From Dioscorea cayenensis subsp. rotundata (lineage: Eukaryota > Streptophyta > Magnoliopsida > Dioscoreales > Dioscoreaceae): a DNA stretch of 64,000 nt. This document shows positions 34,176 to 46,850 of this stretch, one piece after another. Below the pieces are notes generated by a model. It had not been told where the DNA came from. It saw only the letters and a program-made list of their open reading frames with translations, and made no database searches. Position numbers and translations under genes: made by a program. The stretch is taken from NCBI RefSeq assembly GCF_009730915.1, contig NC_052476.1, positions 19,325,257 to 19,389,256 on the forward strand, written 5' to 3'. The number at the start of each line of letters is the position of its first letter. Position 1 is the stretch's first letter.

Positions 34176-35293
34176 ATCTCTTTTTTGAGGGCTTAAAAAA
34201 AAAAAACTACACAGTAACTAATAGAAGCTCTAGGGGATTTTTTTTTTTTATTAAATGAAAAAGTCATAAAGGTTTGGTTCATGTTTGGTGAAATAGATTT
34301 TCAATTTTTTAATATGATTGATAACTGAAATTAGCTTGTGAAAGTCACTAGAAATGGCAGGAGGTCATTTGATTGTTACTTAATTTGGTACCCACTGGAG
34401 CATGTTGAATAATATTTGTACTCTTTAAAAATCCAATAAATATCTAATGTTTTTAGTTCATTAATTTGATAAATAACATTTGCAAATTTTATCTTTATAA
34501 ATTCTTTTAACTTATTAAAAATTAATAATAATGTAATATGCATTTCAATGAAGGTTTGAAAGCGAGCATCCCTTCCTTTGCATCAAAACAAACTCAAACT
34601 CAATCAATTTGCCTCATCTATATACACTCCTAATAATAAATGAGTTGAACGTTTTATTTAAAATACCTAATTTATGGAAATATTATATATATATATATAT
34701 AACCCTTATAAAAAAAAGCAAATTCAATCAATCTTCTAAACTTGTCTCTCATTTATCTATCTGTCCTTCCATAAACAATTCCTTGCATTTAAATTTAAAT
34801 GTACCTTTTTCTTTAATATAATTTGTTGTATATTGATGATGAATATAGTTATTATCATCATATCTTTTAATGCACAGAAATAATCATAATATGCTAATTA
34901 TGACTTTTTAGATCATCACATGGATGCTGTTAGCTTAGGTATAAGTTAAAATACATCTTTCATCTTTTATATGTCTATATAATGATCAATTAAATATTAT
35001 TTTATTTATAAATTTTCCAATATGTTCATAGACACAACTGTGTCATCATTTTGTAAACTATATACAGTATACGCTGAATCCATATTCTAGTTATTGTGGT
35101 TTGAGCCATGACTTTCTTGGATTAAACTTTTTGGAGATGAATTTAACCCAATATTAATAGTTAGTCATAGGTATTATCTGCTTATTTTAAAAACAAAATT
35201 AAACATGTGTTCATGTAATTCATAATATTGATCCAGTTATTATCAACCCAGAATTGAGCTTAAAGTTAATTTGTCGAAGGTGTACTTGTCTGT

Positions 35294-35327
<34 letters not shown>

Positions 35328-35778
35328 AAGAATCATGCGTAAAGCATCTAACCACCAACTTAATTTGGATTTTTTATTTTTATTTTTATTGGATAACTAT
35401 CAGAGTTGATAATGTGTTATATCATAACTTAATCAAACAAAATTTGAATATGACAAATAAATAATATGCTTCTATTAATCGAATATGACATTTTACCATT
35501 TCAAATGACTCTGTCAAGCTAATTAAGTTATCAATCATATTATGAAACGAACAAGCTCTATACATATTTGATATTTTGTAAAATTGAAGAACTACTTCAC
35601 CAAAAACAACTTAAACCTTACGGGCAATTTCTTTCATAAAAGAAAATCACAGCACTTATCATCTCTTTATTAATCTTTTAAGCAAGAGTTGTAAACAATA
35701 GTTATTGCAACTCATTGCAACTCATGCATACGTCTTTCATGCATGTCTCACAATAAATTCATCCTTTTATTCTATGTA
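34176..35778. other. 5' flank of GLP-3
   Basis: No gene seen. It aligns with 8050-9170 and 10080-10900 of the GLP-2 unit without the TIR element and SINE found there. A decayed GLP tail is at 35248-35292. Confidence 0.65.
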
Positions 35779-36037
35779 CTCTCTCCGTTTCTTAAATCGA
35801 ATCTCACATACCAAAAACTTAATTATTTCATAAAATTTTATAAAAAATTAGTTACCTTTTCAAAATTACCCCTAATTTATATTTTCAAATTTCTTTCTTA
35901 TATTTAATTCTAAGAAGAGAATTGAACAGAGTGTTAAGGGTAATTTTGAAAAAAAAATAATAAATGCTTCTTGATGTTAGAAAATGTCAGATAAAAAAGA
36001 ACATGGATTTGCGACAAATAAAAAAGAACGGAGGGAG
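35779..36037 (-). mobile_element. Stowaway-like MITE, 259 bp
   Basis: Ends CTCTCTCCGTTTC and, inverted, CTCCCTCCGTTC, flanked by TA dinucleotides (35777-35778 and 36038-36039). This terminal motif and the TA target are typical of Stowaway (Tc1/mariner) MITEs. No coding sequence. A copy of the same length in opposite orientation is at 51692-51950. Confidence 0.88.
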
Positions 36038-36079
36038 TATATAATTAAATCCATGTTTTGTATTACATTAGTAACAAAC

Positions 36080-36670
36080 TGATGTAGCGATAATCTTGAA
36101 ACTGTTGATCCGCGCACGAATGCCAGTAACAAGCCTTCCAACACATTGATAAAAAATAACCAGGATTGGGCAAAAATTGGAGTAAACTTTATTACTTGAT
36201 AAAGAACTATTACAAGACTGACCTCCTCCTAGCCCGTAGACTTACAATAAATAGACCCAAAGAAAAATGTGAAAGAAAACCCAAAAAAAGAGAAGATTCG
36301 AAAATTTGCTGGAAACATCTAGTTTTCAAATTTTAGTAAGAAAATAAAAGACTTAACAAATAAAAGCTAATGACAAAAATGACGTACAAATCTAAGATTT
36401 CTAGCCCAAGATATAATCAAACAAATATTACCATAAATGGCCAAATTGTTATTTTTGAGGCCAAGATTATAGAATTTGGCCAAATTTCTGTATGCCTCAC
36501 TAGCTTGTACAACAAGCTCGTGATTTATATTCTTTGACCCATTTTCCATCAAGTGGGACCCATAAAACAACTAAACTCTACCGCCCGAACAATTACCAAA
36601 ATGCGCCTACTAGTTTAAATCTCATTTCTTCATGAAAGCATAGGTCAGTTCCTCAATATGTCCCGCATCA
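36080..36670 (-). mobile_element. Solo LTR, same family as the one in the LINE
   Basis: Read on the minus strand it starts TGATGCGGGACATATTG and ends CGCTACATCA. Perfect 5-bp duplications CAAAC flank it (36075-36079 and 36671-36675). GLP-2 (about 10920) and GLP-4 (about 55620) units show the empty site. Length 591 bp, close to the 595-bp copy at 26242. Confidence 0.9.
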
Positions 36671-36935
36671 CAAACATGAGTATGCAATGTAGTAGTGTTC
36701 GTGAATGGGTTTGTAAGTTTGTCTTCAAAATAAACAAACATGGTCAGCTATATTAAGAATGGTAAAAAACTAATTAAGAATTATTAATAGTGTTTATCAT
36801 TAATCATTTTCATCTCAATTAAAAAGAATGATCAATTAACTGATTAAGAATATTGATAAATTTGTTTATAGATTATACAAGAATTAATGACAACAGTTGA
36901 TTAAAAAACTTGAGAGTAAGGAACTAAATATGCTT

Positions 36936-38085
36936 TGTTAGTTCCTCCGGTGTGGTTTGTGGGTATTAAGTAGCACTTAAGCACTCATAGAAGTCTCACA
37001 CAAATCAATAAAGAAAAAGCACACAAACAAACACAAGGAGACACACAACGTTGGTAACCCAGTTCGGCGTCCACTCGCCTACGTCTGGGGGGCCAAGCCC
37101 GGAGATAAACAATCCACTAAAAGAGGTAAAAATAGATGAGTACAAACACTTGTCACTCACACTCTCAACAATAAAGATCACTACCCTCTCTAGATTGTTT
37201 GGTGCTCACACACTCTCCTCAAAGAGTCACTCAAGAGTCACACCTTACAATCTACGAGCAAGGTAACTTATATAGACGCCTCAACGTCCCAAATATAGCA
37301 CATACCTCTTTTAGAATCTCCGCGGCTACTAATTTAAAAACCTGCCAAAATTAGCTGTTGCAACTCCTGTTGTAACATAAGTTGCAACATGGCCCTGACT
37401 GCTGACTTGACTGAGTTCTGGTTACGTTGCGGACGACCTCAAGACCCATCAACCTCCCGGTCATGCTTAGTCCGAGTCGATGCAGCCAAATCTCCCGATC
37501 CCGACTGCCGGCAACTAGCCTACCTCCTCAGCTCCTCATCACGCAGTCCCCTCGCAAGGGGCGCACGTCCTTGTGCGTCTTCCATGAAACTTGCCAAACT
37601 TCTCCTAAATTTGGTCTTCAAAGATTCTCCAAACTTGATCTTCAATTCACCCAAGTTTGGTCCTCAAATCTTGCCGTTAATAGACTTCAATGATTCTCAT
37701 CAAGGATTCTTCAAATCATATCTCCTTCATTCACACCATGAATAGATCTTTCTTTAATTAAGCTCCACCATATTTAATCTTCAATCAAATCACCTAAATA
37801 TGGTCTTGATATGATCTTGTCTTCAAGTTGTAAGGCATTGCCAAAAATAACTCCACCAAGATCTTTAAGATAGCTTCACCATGATCTTCAAGATATTTGG
37901 CTCCATGTTAGAGACTTACTAAAAATAGCTCCATCAAGATCTTCAAGATGTCTGCCTTGCATTCCAAGTCTCCTTGCCATGTCACCATGCTTGCCACATC
38001 ATCAATTATGCTTTGTCACCTTGGTTGCCACGTCACTTGGTCTAGGTGTCAAATCATGCCAATAAATAGTGCGGTTGCACTAACA
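36936..38085 (+). mobile_element. Solo LTR A (TGTTAG..CTAACA family), 1150 bp
   Basis: Begins TGTTAGTTCCTCCGGTGTGG and ends GCACTAACA, with 5-bp duplications TGCTT (36931-36935 and 38086-38090). The GLP-2 unit keeps the empty site (about 11200). It is nearly identical to 41087-42259 but has small indels. Open frames inside it are not genes. Confidence 0.92.
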
Positions 38086-38090
38086 TGCTT

Positions 38091-38441
38091 GTTTACACAA
38101 TAAGCAAATATGGAGTTATATCTATATAAACATTCTCAAAATATACTTAAATTTGTTTTAGATGAAATTCATAAATCTATATAATTGAGATCTCTTATTT
38201 GGACTCAATGCAAATTAAAAAAATTATCAGCCAATTTAAATTTAAGAGATTTAATGTTTCATCACTTCAATATAATTTAAAAAATTAGGCTACTTAATTT
38301 ATTAATCATAAAAATTGTTAATTAAATATTCATGAATTATCCACAAATTTATATGCATATTGAATAGATTTTTCATCTAATTTGAAATTTCAAATAAAAT
38401 TAAGATTTGAGAGTTTTCAACCACAACAAGCAACTAATCAA

Positions 38442-38476
<35 letters not shown>

Positions 38477-38929
38477 TTAAGCAATTTGATTGGTTCTTAA
38501 TTAACTTGAATTAGACATATTGAAATTCTTGTCCTTAATTAGGTGAAAAATTAGCTCATTTGTTTTAAACTTTTACCAATGACTTATTCCCCTCATTTCT
38601 ACTATTTTATTAGAGTTCATGTAAACATTAAGTATATATATATATATATATAGTTAATCCAACATTATAGACCATTCCATGTAAATATTTGCTTAATTAT
38701 TTACCAAAATCGGTCACAGTGAATAGTTCTTAAAATATGTATGGATTGTATTTTATTAGATTTTCAAAACTTATATATAATGTATTTAATTCAATAAATC
38801 CTTTTAACTCTGAGAATTTCCATCCTTTTCACAATGATCAACTAGTGGATTGTTAAAAGCCATGGTTGTTGTCTTCAGTTGAATGATTGATAAAAGCCAT
38901 GGTGATCATCCTATTCACAAGTTTCATCC
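38091..38929. other. GLP-3 unit flank
   Basis: No gene seen. Aligns with 11210-12440 of the GLP-2 unit, with one copy of the unit that is triplicated there. Confidence 0.6.
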
Positions 38930-39712
38930 CTACTTTCAATAAAGCTCTCTTGACCAAGTGATGGTGGAAAATCTACACTGGACATCAAGGTTGCTAGTTT
39001 AAAATCATTCATTTAAATTATCTTAAATGAGGACCTCCAGGGTCACTTTTCCACACACCGCCTAGAAATAAATCTTCATCTGGGCTGGTATTACTCCGAT
39101 TCTACCTTCCTTTAGATCCTACACCTCGTATCACAAAGATTTGGACTTCTTAGATTCTCTCCTTAGATGTGCGACAATGCACTATCTTGAACCTTCTCTC
39201 TAAAGCCATTTTCTGGAACCTCTGGCTGGAACGAGATAGTCTTATTTTTAATCAAAAGTTTCTGTCTCGAGCTTCTTTGATGTATAAAATTTCTCACTTG
39301 TTACTTGCTTGGATTTCTGCAATCAGAGGCCCATCTCAGCAACTCTCTAGTGCCTCCATTCAGCTTGTTAAACGCTCCCTCGATTTTTTGAGCAGTAGAT
39401 CAACCGACCTAGCCAACAACGCGACGCCTCCACAGCCTAAGGAGTGATCTATCGTCTGTTCCAACTGAGAAGACCTTTGTTACCTCTAGGTGGGCTTCGT
39501 CATCTCGGTCGCCCATTGTTTGTTCTTCCGTCTTTTTCCTTTGTTTACGGGTGCTTCACCCCTGGTGATGCCCTCCTAGTTTTCCTATTTATTTTTTTTT
39601 TATGTTCTTTTCTTTCCTGTTTTCTTTGTTGTGTTTGTCCGTCTGTTTGTCTTGTTCCGTTTGGTTGCTTAAATAAATCCGTGGTTTATCCACTTCAATT
39701 AAAAAAAAAAGT
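38930..39712 (+). mobile_element. 5'-truncated LINE fragment
   Basis: Starts within a reverse-transcriptase region (about 38933, reading FNKALLTK before a stop and WWKIYTG), then LNLLSKAIFWNLWLERDSLI at 39184 and SRASLMYKISHLLLAW. A 3' UTR follows and an A-run ends at about 39709. Target duplications are unclear. It differs from the LINE at 23.8-30.3 kb, so it is a different lineage. Confidence 0.75.
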
Positions 39713-41086
39713 TTAGAAGATGGTGTAAATAATGATGGTTAAGATATTAGTTACATATTATTAATAGTTTTCTTAGACTTAATTCAAATTTCATATACTC
39801 GGATTAATAGAAGGAAAGAAGATTATATTAAGGGAGATCGAAATAATTAATAGTGCAAGTGCATGTCTTTAAGATCACTATTATGTGAAATAACATTTTA
39901 TGAAATGAAAGTCTCAATTTTAATTATATAAATTATTAACTTTTCCAATTTTAAATGTGATTTTAATAGTTATTATTTAACTTAGCCATGACAATTAAAT
40001 AGTAAGTGCCAAAGTTTATATGGAAAATTTTCCCATTTTTCACTTTAAATATTTAGATGTTAATTAACGTTAATGAAATGAGTTAGTTTGGGATTAGAAA
40101 AAAAAAATCTCTAGTTTAATGTGATTTTAGACTTGGAAACGCAAGCACATCTTTAAACATAAAAAATAAAAATAAAAAACTGATTTAATATGTACATGTT
40201 TTAATATGTGTTATTTAATATCAAAACTATAAATATTTAATTTTTCTTCCATGGATATGAAAAATAAATTTAAATTATATGAATTTTGCACTAAAAGGAG
40301 ATTTTATAAAAAGAGATTTTATATTATAGGGGAAATATTTTTAAGTGCAAGTAATTAAAAATAAACTAATATATGAGACTGCGTATTCTAAAGATATAAG
40401 ATTAGCATTCAATGGCCCCTGATCTAACAACCCCATTAAATGTTTACATATTTTTAATTTACAGACGTCCTCATAATACACAACCTTATATATATATATA
40501 AACTCTCCTCGAATATATGACTAACTATATAGTACATATATCTAGCTATATATATGAGGCTACATTTTGGAGACGTCCATCGATTAAAAATCTACTGGAT
40601 ATCTTCGGAGGCTGTTGGATCAGCATAAAATAGCCCCCAAAACCCCCATTCCTCCTCCACCAATCCCCCGGTCCGATTCTTCCCAACCCTTTTCTCTTCC
40701 CCTCACCGATTCTTTCTCTCTTTACTTTATTCATGATCTGCGGACGCGTCTGTAACGCCTACAAATGACTTCTTTAATATATATATATATATATATAAAG
40801 AAAAAGAAGCCATTCTTATGTTTTTCTTTGAAACATATATAGACTCATGCAAAAGGTTACTGATTTAAATGGTGCATGGGAGCATCTTGGTGATGACAAC
40901 CATAAAACCATAAGCAACTTTCTTAATCTTTCTCAAACAACTTTTATCACTGTCTTCATGCTGCAAGTCATTAAAAATAACTTAAATCAAACTTAATTTG
41001 TTTGATGAATGCATGAAAAATGAATTTACACACCACAAACACATTAAGAAGAAAAACAAGGGGAAAAAAAAAATTTAAAACAGTTC
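39713..41086. other. GLP-3 unit flank
   Basis: No gene seen. Aligns with 12880-13290 and then 18456-18600 of the GLP-2 unit; the join at about 40190 is the empty site of the Mutator-like element. Confidence 0.6.
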
Positions 41087-42259
41087 TGTTAGTTCCTCCG
41101 GTGTGGTTTGTGAGTATTAAGTAACACTTAAGCACTCATAGAAGTCTCACACAAACCAATAAAGAAAAAGCACACAAACAAACACAAGGAGACACACAAC
41201 GTTGGTAACCCAGTCAAGGCCCACTCGCTTACGCTCTGGGGGCCAAGCCCGGAGATAAACAATCCACTAAAAGAGGTAAAAATAGATGAGTACAAACACT
41301 TGTCACTCACACTCTCAACAATAAAGATCACTACCCTCTCTAGATTGTTTGGTGCTCACACACTCTCCTCAAAGAGTCACTCAAGAGTCACACCTACAAT
41401 CTACGAGCAAGGTAGCTTATATAGACGCCTCAACGTCCCAAATATAGCACATACCTCTTTTAGAATCTCCGCGGCTACTAATTTAAAAACCTGCCGAAAT
41501 TAGCTGTTGCAACTCCTGTTGTAACATGAATTGCAACATGGCCCTCGATCGCGACTTGACTCGAGTTCCGTTACGCTATGGACGACCTCAAGACCCATCA
41601 ACCTCCCGTCATGCTTAGTCCGAGTCGATGCAGCCCAAATCTCCCGATCCCGATCGCCGGCAACTAGCCTACCTCCTCGGTCCTCATCACGCAGCCCCTC
41701 GCAAGGGGCTGCACGTCCCTGTGCGTCTTCCATGAAACTTGCCAAACTTAGTCTTCAATCTTCCAAGTTTGGTCTTCAAAGATTCTCCAAACTTGATCTT
41801 CAATTCACCCAAGTTTGGTCCTCAAATCTTGCCTTCAATAGATCTTCAATCAATCAATTCAATCATCAAGGATTCTTCAAATCATATCTTCAATTGGTCT
41901 TCATTCACACCATGAATAGATCTTTCTTTAATTAAGCTCCACCATATTTAGTCTTCAATCAAATCATCTAAATATGGTCTTGATATGATCTTGTCTTCAA
42001 AATGTAATGCATTGCCAAAAATAACTCCACCAAGATCTTTAAGATAGCTTCACCATGATCTTCAAGATATTTGGCTCCATGTTAGAGACTTACTAAAAAT
42101 AGCTCCATCAAGATCTTCAAGATGTTTGCTTTGCACTCCAAGTCTCCTTGCCATGTCACCATGCTTGCCACATCATCAATTATGCTTTGTCACCTTGGTT
42201 GCCACGTCACTTGGTCTAGGTGTCAAATCATGCCAATAAATAGTGCGGTTGCACTAACA
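41087..42259 (+). mobile_element. Solo LTR B (TGTTAG..CTAACA family), 1173 bp
   Basis: Same ends as LTR A, with different 5-bp duplications AGTTC (41082-41086 and 42260-42264), so it is an independent insertion and not the partner LTR of one element. Confidence 0.92.
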
Positions 42260-42264
42260 AGTTC

Positions 42265-43119
42265 AACTACACATGCACTAATTCTCATCCTTGTCCAATT
42301 GCTCCCAGTCAAAGACAAGAAACTTCTAACCACGCAACCATTACCTCATGCATATGTTTATATATATGACAAGTTGGATACTTAATACTTTATATATATA
42401 TATATATATATATAAGAGCATTTGATCAAAGAGGAAAATATATATAATTAACTTAATTAATTTGTCTCTTCGAAGAACATATGGACCTTCGCAAAGAAGA
42501 AGGAAAGTGATCGGTTTTCAAGTTGTACATATATATGCAAGGCATATAAAAATAAATAAAAAAAATCATCATGATTACCAACATCTAATCACAAATTAAA
42601 CTTCATCTCTTCAAAAAAACATTTATATGCAGAGGAGTCAATCTATATATTCAAAATGAACACAAAGCTTCAAGTTGTCTCTTAATTTATATATAATACA
42701 CTTACAAATTACATCATGATAATCACACACACACTAATAATCTCCACTAGCTAGATGCATGAAACATCATCTATGTTTTGCTACCATTGCTACAACTTTC
42801 CAAAAATACTCAACATCACAAGTACTAATCTCAGTATTCCCTTGTTGTCAGTGGCCAAACTCTCTGGTCACATCTCCAACAATGCATTGTTAGAATTTTA
42901 TAAATGCATGAATGGACCCATTATATATTAGGAGGTGTGGCTTTTTAATTAAACTTGATAATAGGGTCTTATACCAAAAACCCAAGGCTTATTGGCTTAA
43001 CCCTATGCTTATATTTATGCCCTTTATTTTCTTTGTCCCTGGCTGATGTGGGAAAGAGCATAGAATGGTCAATTTTGAAGGCTGCATTGACTTGACGGAG
43101 TTGAATGAGTATGCACAGT
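42265..43119. other. GLP-3 unit flank up to the CACTA-like element
   Basis: No gene seen. The stretch 42440-42690 matches 19145-19540, and 42700-43115 matches 30405-30560 joined to 31675-32060. Confidence 0.6.
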
Positions 43120-43658
43120 CACCGCAAGAAAAAGAACTTATACCGGTGGAAATATCTACCGCTATAGACCCCTCAATACCTTTTTATAGCGGCAGATAAC
43201 CAATTAGCCATTATATTCTTGGTCCCTTATCTTTCTTTGTAACAAATGTACACTTTCGCCACCATTCCATCTGTTAAAGTTTGAGCTGCACAATCATCTG
43301 TAACAGCGTAAAATTTTGCCACCATAAAACTTATAGTAGCGAAACATTTTTGTCGCTATAAGTCTTATAGATTTTTTTCAGCATCCTATAGCAATGGAAA
43401 AATCTGCTGCTATAGATCTTGCAACTCAAATTGGTACTAAATCCTATTAATTGAGTAAATACTTCAATAGCTAATCAAATATGTTTTTAATAAAATAGAT
43501 ATATACATACACACATGAGATAACATCAAAGACTACATTAATGTTTTAAATTATTCATCTCACACCAATAAAAGTTAAAAAATGATAAACTAAAGAACAA
43601 TTTTTTTTTTTATAATCAATATACATATTATAAGAAAACACACACATACAAACATAAG

Positions 43659-46270
43659 TGTGGACCCCGCCCTTAATTAGAGTCTGCTTAAGTTACTAAA
43701 CATGCTTACCTTCCCCTTAATCCATTATTTTGGCTTCTTGCTATGATAAGCTTGCGAAGGGAGGAAAATATGGAAGGATTCTCGGATTCAGTCCCATCCT
43801 TGTCGGCTGGCAATAATTCCTCATTCCTTTGCCTTATCTCTACCCCTCCCTTGCTTTCTTCCACCCTTTAACCTCATTCTCCTCTCCATTGAACCCTCAA
43901 GAGTGAAGAACTTTACCGAGCACTGTAGCGGCGACGATTAAACCGGGGAGGAGTTCTTCAACTTGTCAACAATCTAGAGGTATTTACTGAAGGTTGTCCA
44001 CATTGTCCGGAAGATAACTTCTCTTTCATGCATGATTGTTGTTAGCTTGTTGCTTATGTTTGCATGAGGTTGTTGTTTGATTTTTTCTTTGTGCTTATCT
44101 TTGCATGAAAACCCTCTCTTTATGCATGTTGAAACTTGCTCTTGTGCCTCTTGAAAATCTTTAGTTCTTGGCCTCCAAGCTACATAAAGTTTTTACTCAT
44201 GGAACCATCTATATGTTTATGCAATTATGTTTGAAACCTAAGCCAAAAACCCAAGTTTTTGCTTGCCTAATGAATGTATAGTTTGTAGTTATGGCATGTG
44301 TTGGCCCTTGCAAATTTCTGCATCCTTGTGCATGACTTTCTAAGGCATTTATATTTTTTTGTTACCAGAAAAACTAGTGAACTTGATCCCTTTTCTTGAG
44401 TTTTTCATCCCTACTTGTTTGCATGGAAAACAAAAGATTAGAAGCCTCTAAGATGTGGTCCGGTGTTTAGATCAACGTGCTTTTCAAATAAGGTTCATAA
44501 TACTTCATATTTGGCCATTTCTTACAGCTGGTAGTTGGTTGCATGTCATGCTTTGATTCTATAACCATCAAGTATAGTATAAATATTTATATACATATCG
44601 ACTTTTTGGCAGCCTTTTGAATATAGTAGTATATATATATCCACACATGTTGGTTCTGCAACCATAAATATGTGATAATATATACATGCATGCATGCATT
44701 GATTTGCTACTTGTGCTAGGAGACTTATTTCCATCCTTGTTTCTCTCACCTCCTGTTCTTGTTCTTGTTAATCACATCATTGTTATTACCATTAGTATTA
44801 GTATTATGCTAGGTCTACTTGTAGACACTTTCAAACTGTTGTTGCTTTAATTAGGTATTTAGACATAGTTCGATGTCTTTATTATAGGACCACCGTGAGG
44901 CATTTATTTGGATCTCAATTGGGATTAGACTATTGTCAAGTAAGTAATCCCTTGAACCCTTGTATTTAAAATTTTGTTAATTTTAAATTTATTATTTATT
45001 TATTTATTGTTATTTTCATTTCTTTGAAATTTTCTGAAAATTATTTGTGATTATTCATTGAAATTTATGTTGCGGGAATGCCATCATATTTTATTGCTTA
45101 TATCTTAGATAAATAACCCCTAGGCTTAGTTGGAATATAGTATTTTTTTTATCTTACCAATCTTTATGCTTATTTATTTTCCCTTATCAACCAAATTTTT
45201 ATAATAATATTTTTTTTACCATCCAATCATACAACATGATGATTTGGAATTAAAATCTTAGTCATTCAAATAGAATCAAAGGGTTGGTAAATTTTGGATA
45301 ATTATTTATTTATTATTATTTATATCATTTTCTTTATGAGATATATTAGTGGGAATTTACCTTTCATTGCCTCATAATGTGGGAGTTTGGCAAGATTTGG
45401 AAGTTGGGAATCTTTTTTGTATTTAGCAATTATATTAATTATTTAATTGTTTTTATCATTTATTGTTTATTTATTTATTTACTTTATAATATTACCTGAA
45501 TTTTTGAAAGATACGTGTGAAATTTCTGTATTCTTGACTTTAGAATCTGTATGAATATTTTGGTCTCCAAATGAACGATATGCAACCCTGTCAGTGAGGG
45601 GGTTAAACCCTAACCTTGTCGACAAGTAATTTTGGGAAAATGAGACTGCAGTTTCACACCGTGTCCGTTCGGTGAAATAATCAACGACCACCTGGTATTC
45701 AGCCTCGGGTCACTGAGGGATAAATAAATGATTTCTGTTATTTTGGCTTGGGTCTGTCACCAAAGATAAACAAATGACCTTTGGCACTTACAATGAATTT
45801 GGAGACATACTCTGGATTTTGTTATCTACGTTTCATCCTTTGGTTTTGATAATACTTATTAGTGCTATTGATTTTTGTACAATTTATTTGAACTTTTTGT
45901 TTTCAGTTTGTTTTGGATTACTTACTGGGCTAGTGAGCTCATAAATTTATTTTAAATCCTTTTCAGATCAGGTAGACCCAGGGATCTTAGAAGGCTTCCA
46001 GTAGGTGTCTTCTTTGGAATTATGTCTTATGACTTATGTCTTTGTATCGGTTGTACTATTGTTTAAGAACCTCCTTGTAGGTCATGTTGTATTTCATTTG
46101 CCTTGTATTTGAGTTTAGGTTGTAATCTTAAGTTATGCTCTTAATTGGTATTTTGTCAAGTTATTTTCTACTCCTAGTCTGTGTTTAGGTTTTGAGGCCT
46201 TGTAGGTTCACTGGGCCCCTCGTCCTATGGGTCTGCGGCTTTGTCAGCGCACCAACTTCGGGGCGTGACA
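43659..46270 (+). mobile_element. Long solo LTR (2612 bp), Ty3/gypsy Tekay/Del-like
   Basis: Begins TGTGGACCCCGCCC and ends CGGGGCGTGACA, with perfect 5-bp duplications ATAAG (43654-43658 and 46271-46275). Length and the word TTACTGGGCTAGTGAGCTCA near 45921 resemble Tekay/Del chromovirus LTRs. No internal genes. Confidence 0.85.
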
Positions 46271-46399
46271 ATAAGCACACACAAGTATTATTAGTCTCTC
46301 ACAACAACAAAGATAAATGCTTAAAAATCATATCAAACAAATGCGAGACAAGACCTATTAGTAAAATTTACTCAAGAAAAACTCTGACACTGCAGCAAT

Positions 46400-46850
46400 A
46401 GCTCCTTTGCCACATTCCATTGGCTAAGTCAAAAAATCAATGAATCAATTTCAATCATCACGTAGACGCTTCTTGAAGTAATCTTAGAACACATTCAACC
46501 ATATATTCCTTTGGGAGTTGGAACAAATAGTGCCTCTGATGCACCCAAATAAATATTTACAGCATCATTGCAAAAGAACAAGACTTTGCTGAACATGCAG
46601 TAGTTATTACTTGCACAAATTGTATGTATGAAAACCTTATAAGAACAGTGAATCTTTAATGCCATTTGGGCTTCTAGATACATTTAGGAAAACAAATAGG
46701 ATTTGGGATTCTAGATATTACATGGTGCTCCTGCATAAGGGTAGAAGAGTTATCAATTCCAGAACTGAAATGCTAATTATATATGATATAATTTGCATGT
46801 TGTTAGTGTGGAAATCAAATATTAGTTATGTTACATTATTACCTCGAAAT
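46400..46850. other. Interior of CACTA-like element, no clear gene
   Basis: No supported exon. It lies past the last recognisable NHL-gene exon and may contain its decayed 3' end. Confidence 0.4.

Noticed and set aside
37389-37745. 118-codon open frame, and a related one at 41531-41935
   Set aside because: Both are within the two solo LTRs of one family, their frames differ between the copies, and no domain is seen.
39444-39716. 90-codon hydrophobic frame
   Set aside because: Translates the T-rich 3' UTR of the truncated LINE.
43659-46270. Possible complete LTR retrotransposon
   Set aside because: No gag/pol and no second LTR; one pair of ends with one 5-bp duplication fits a solo LTR.
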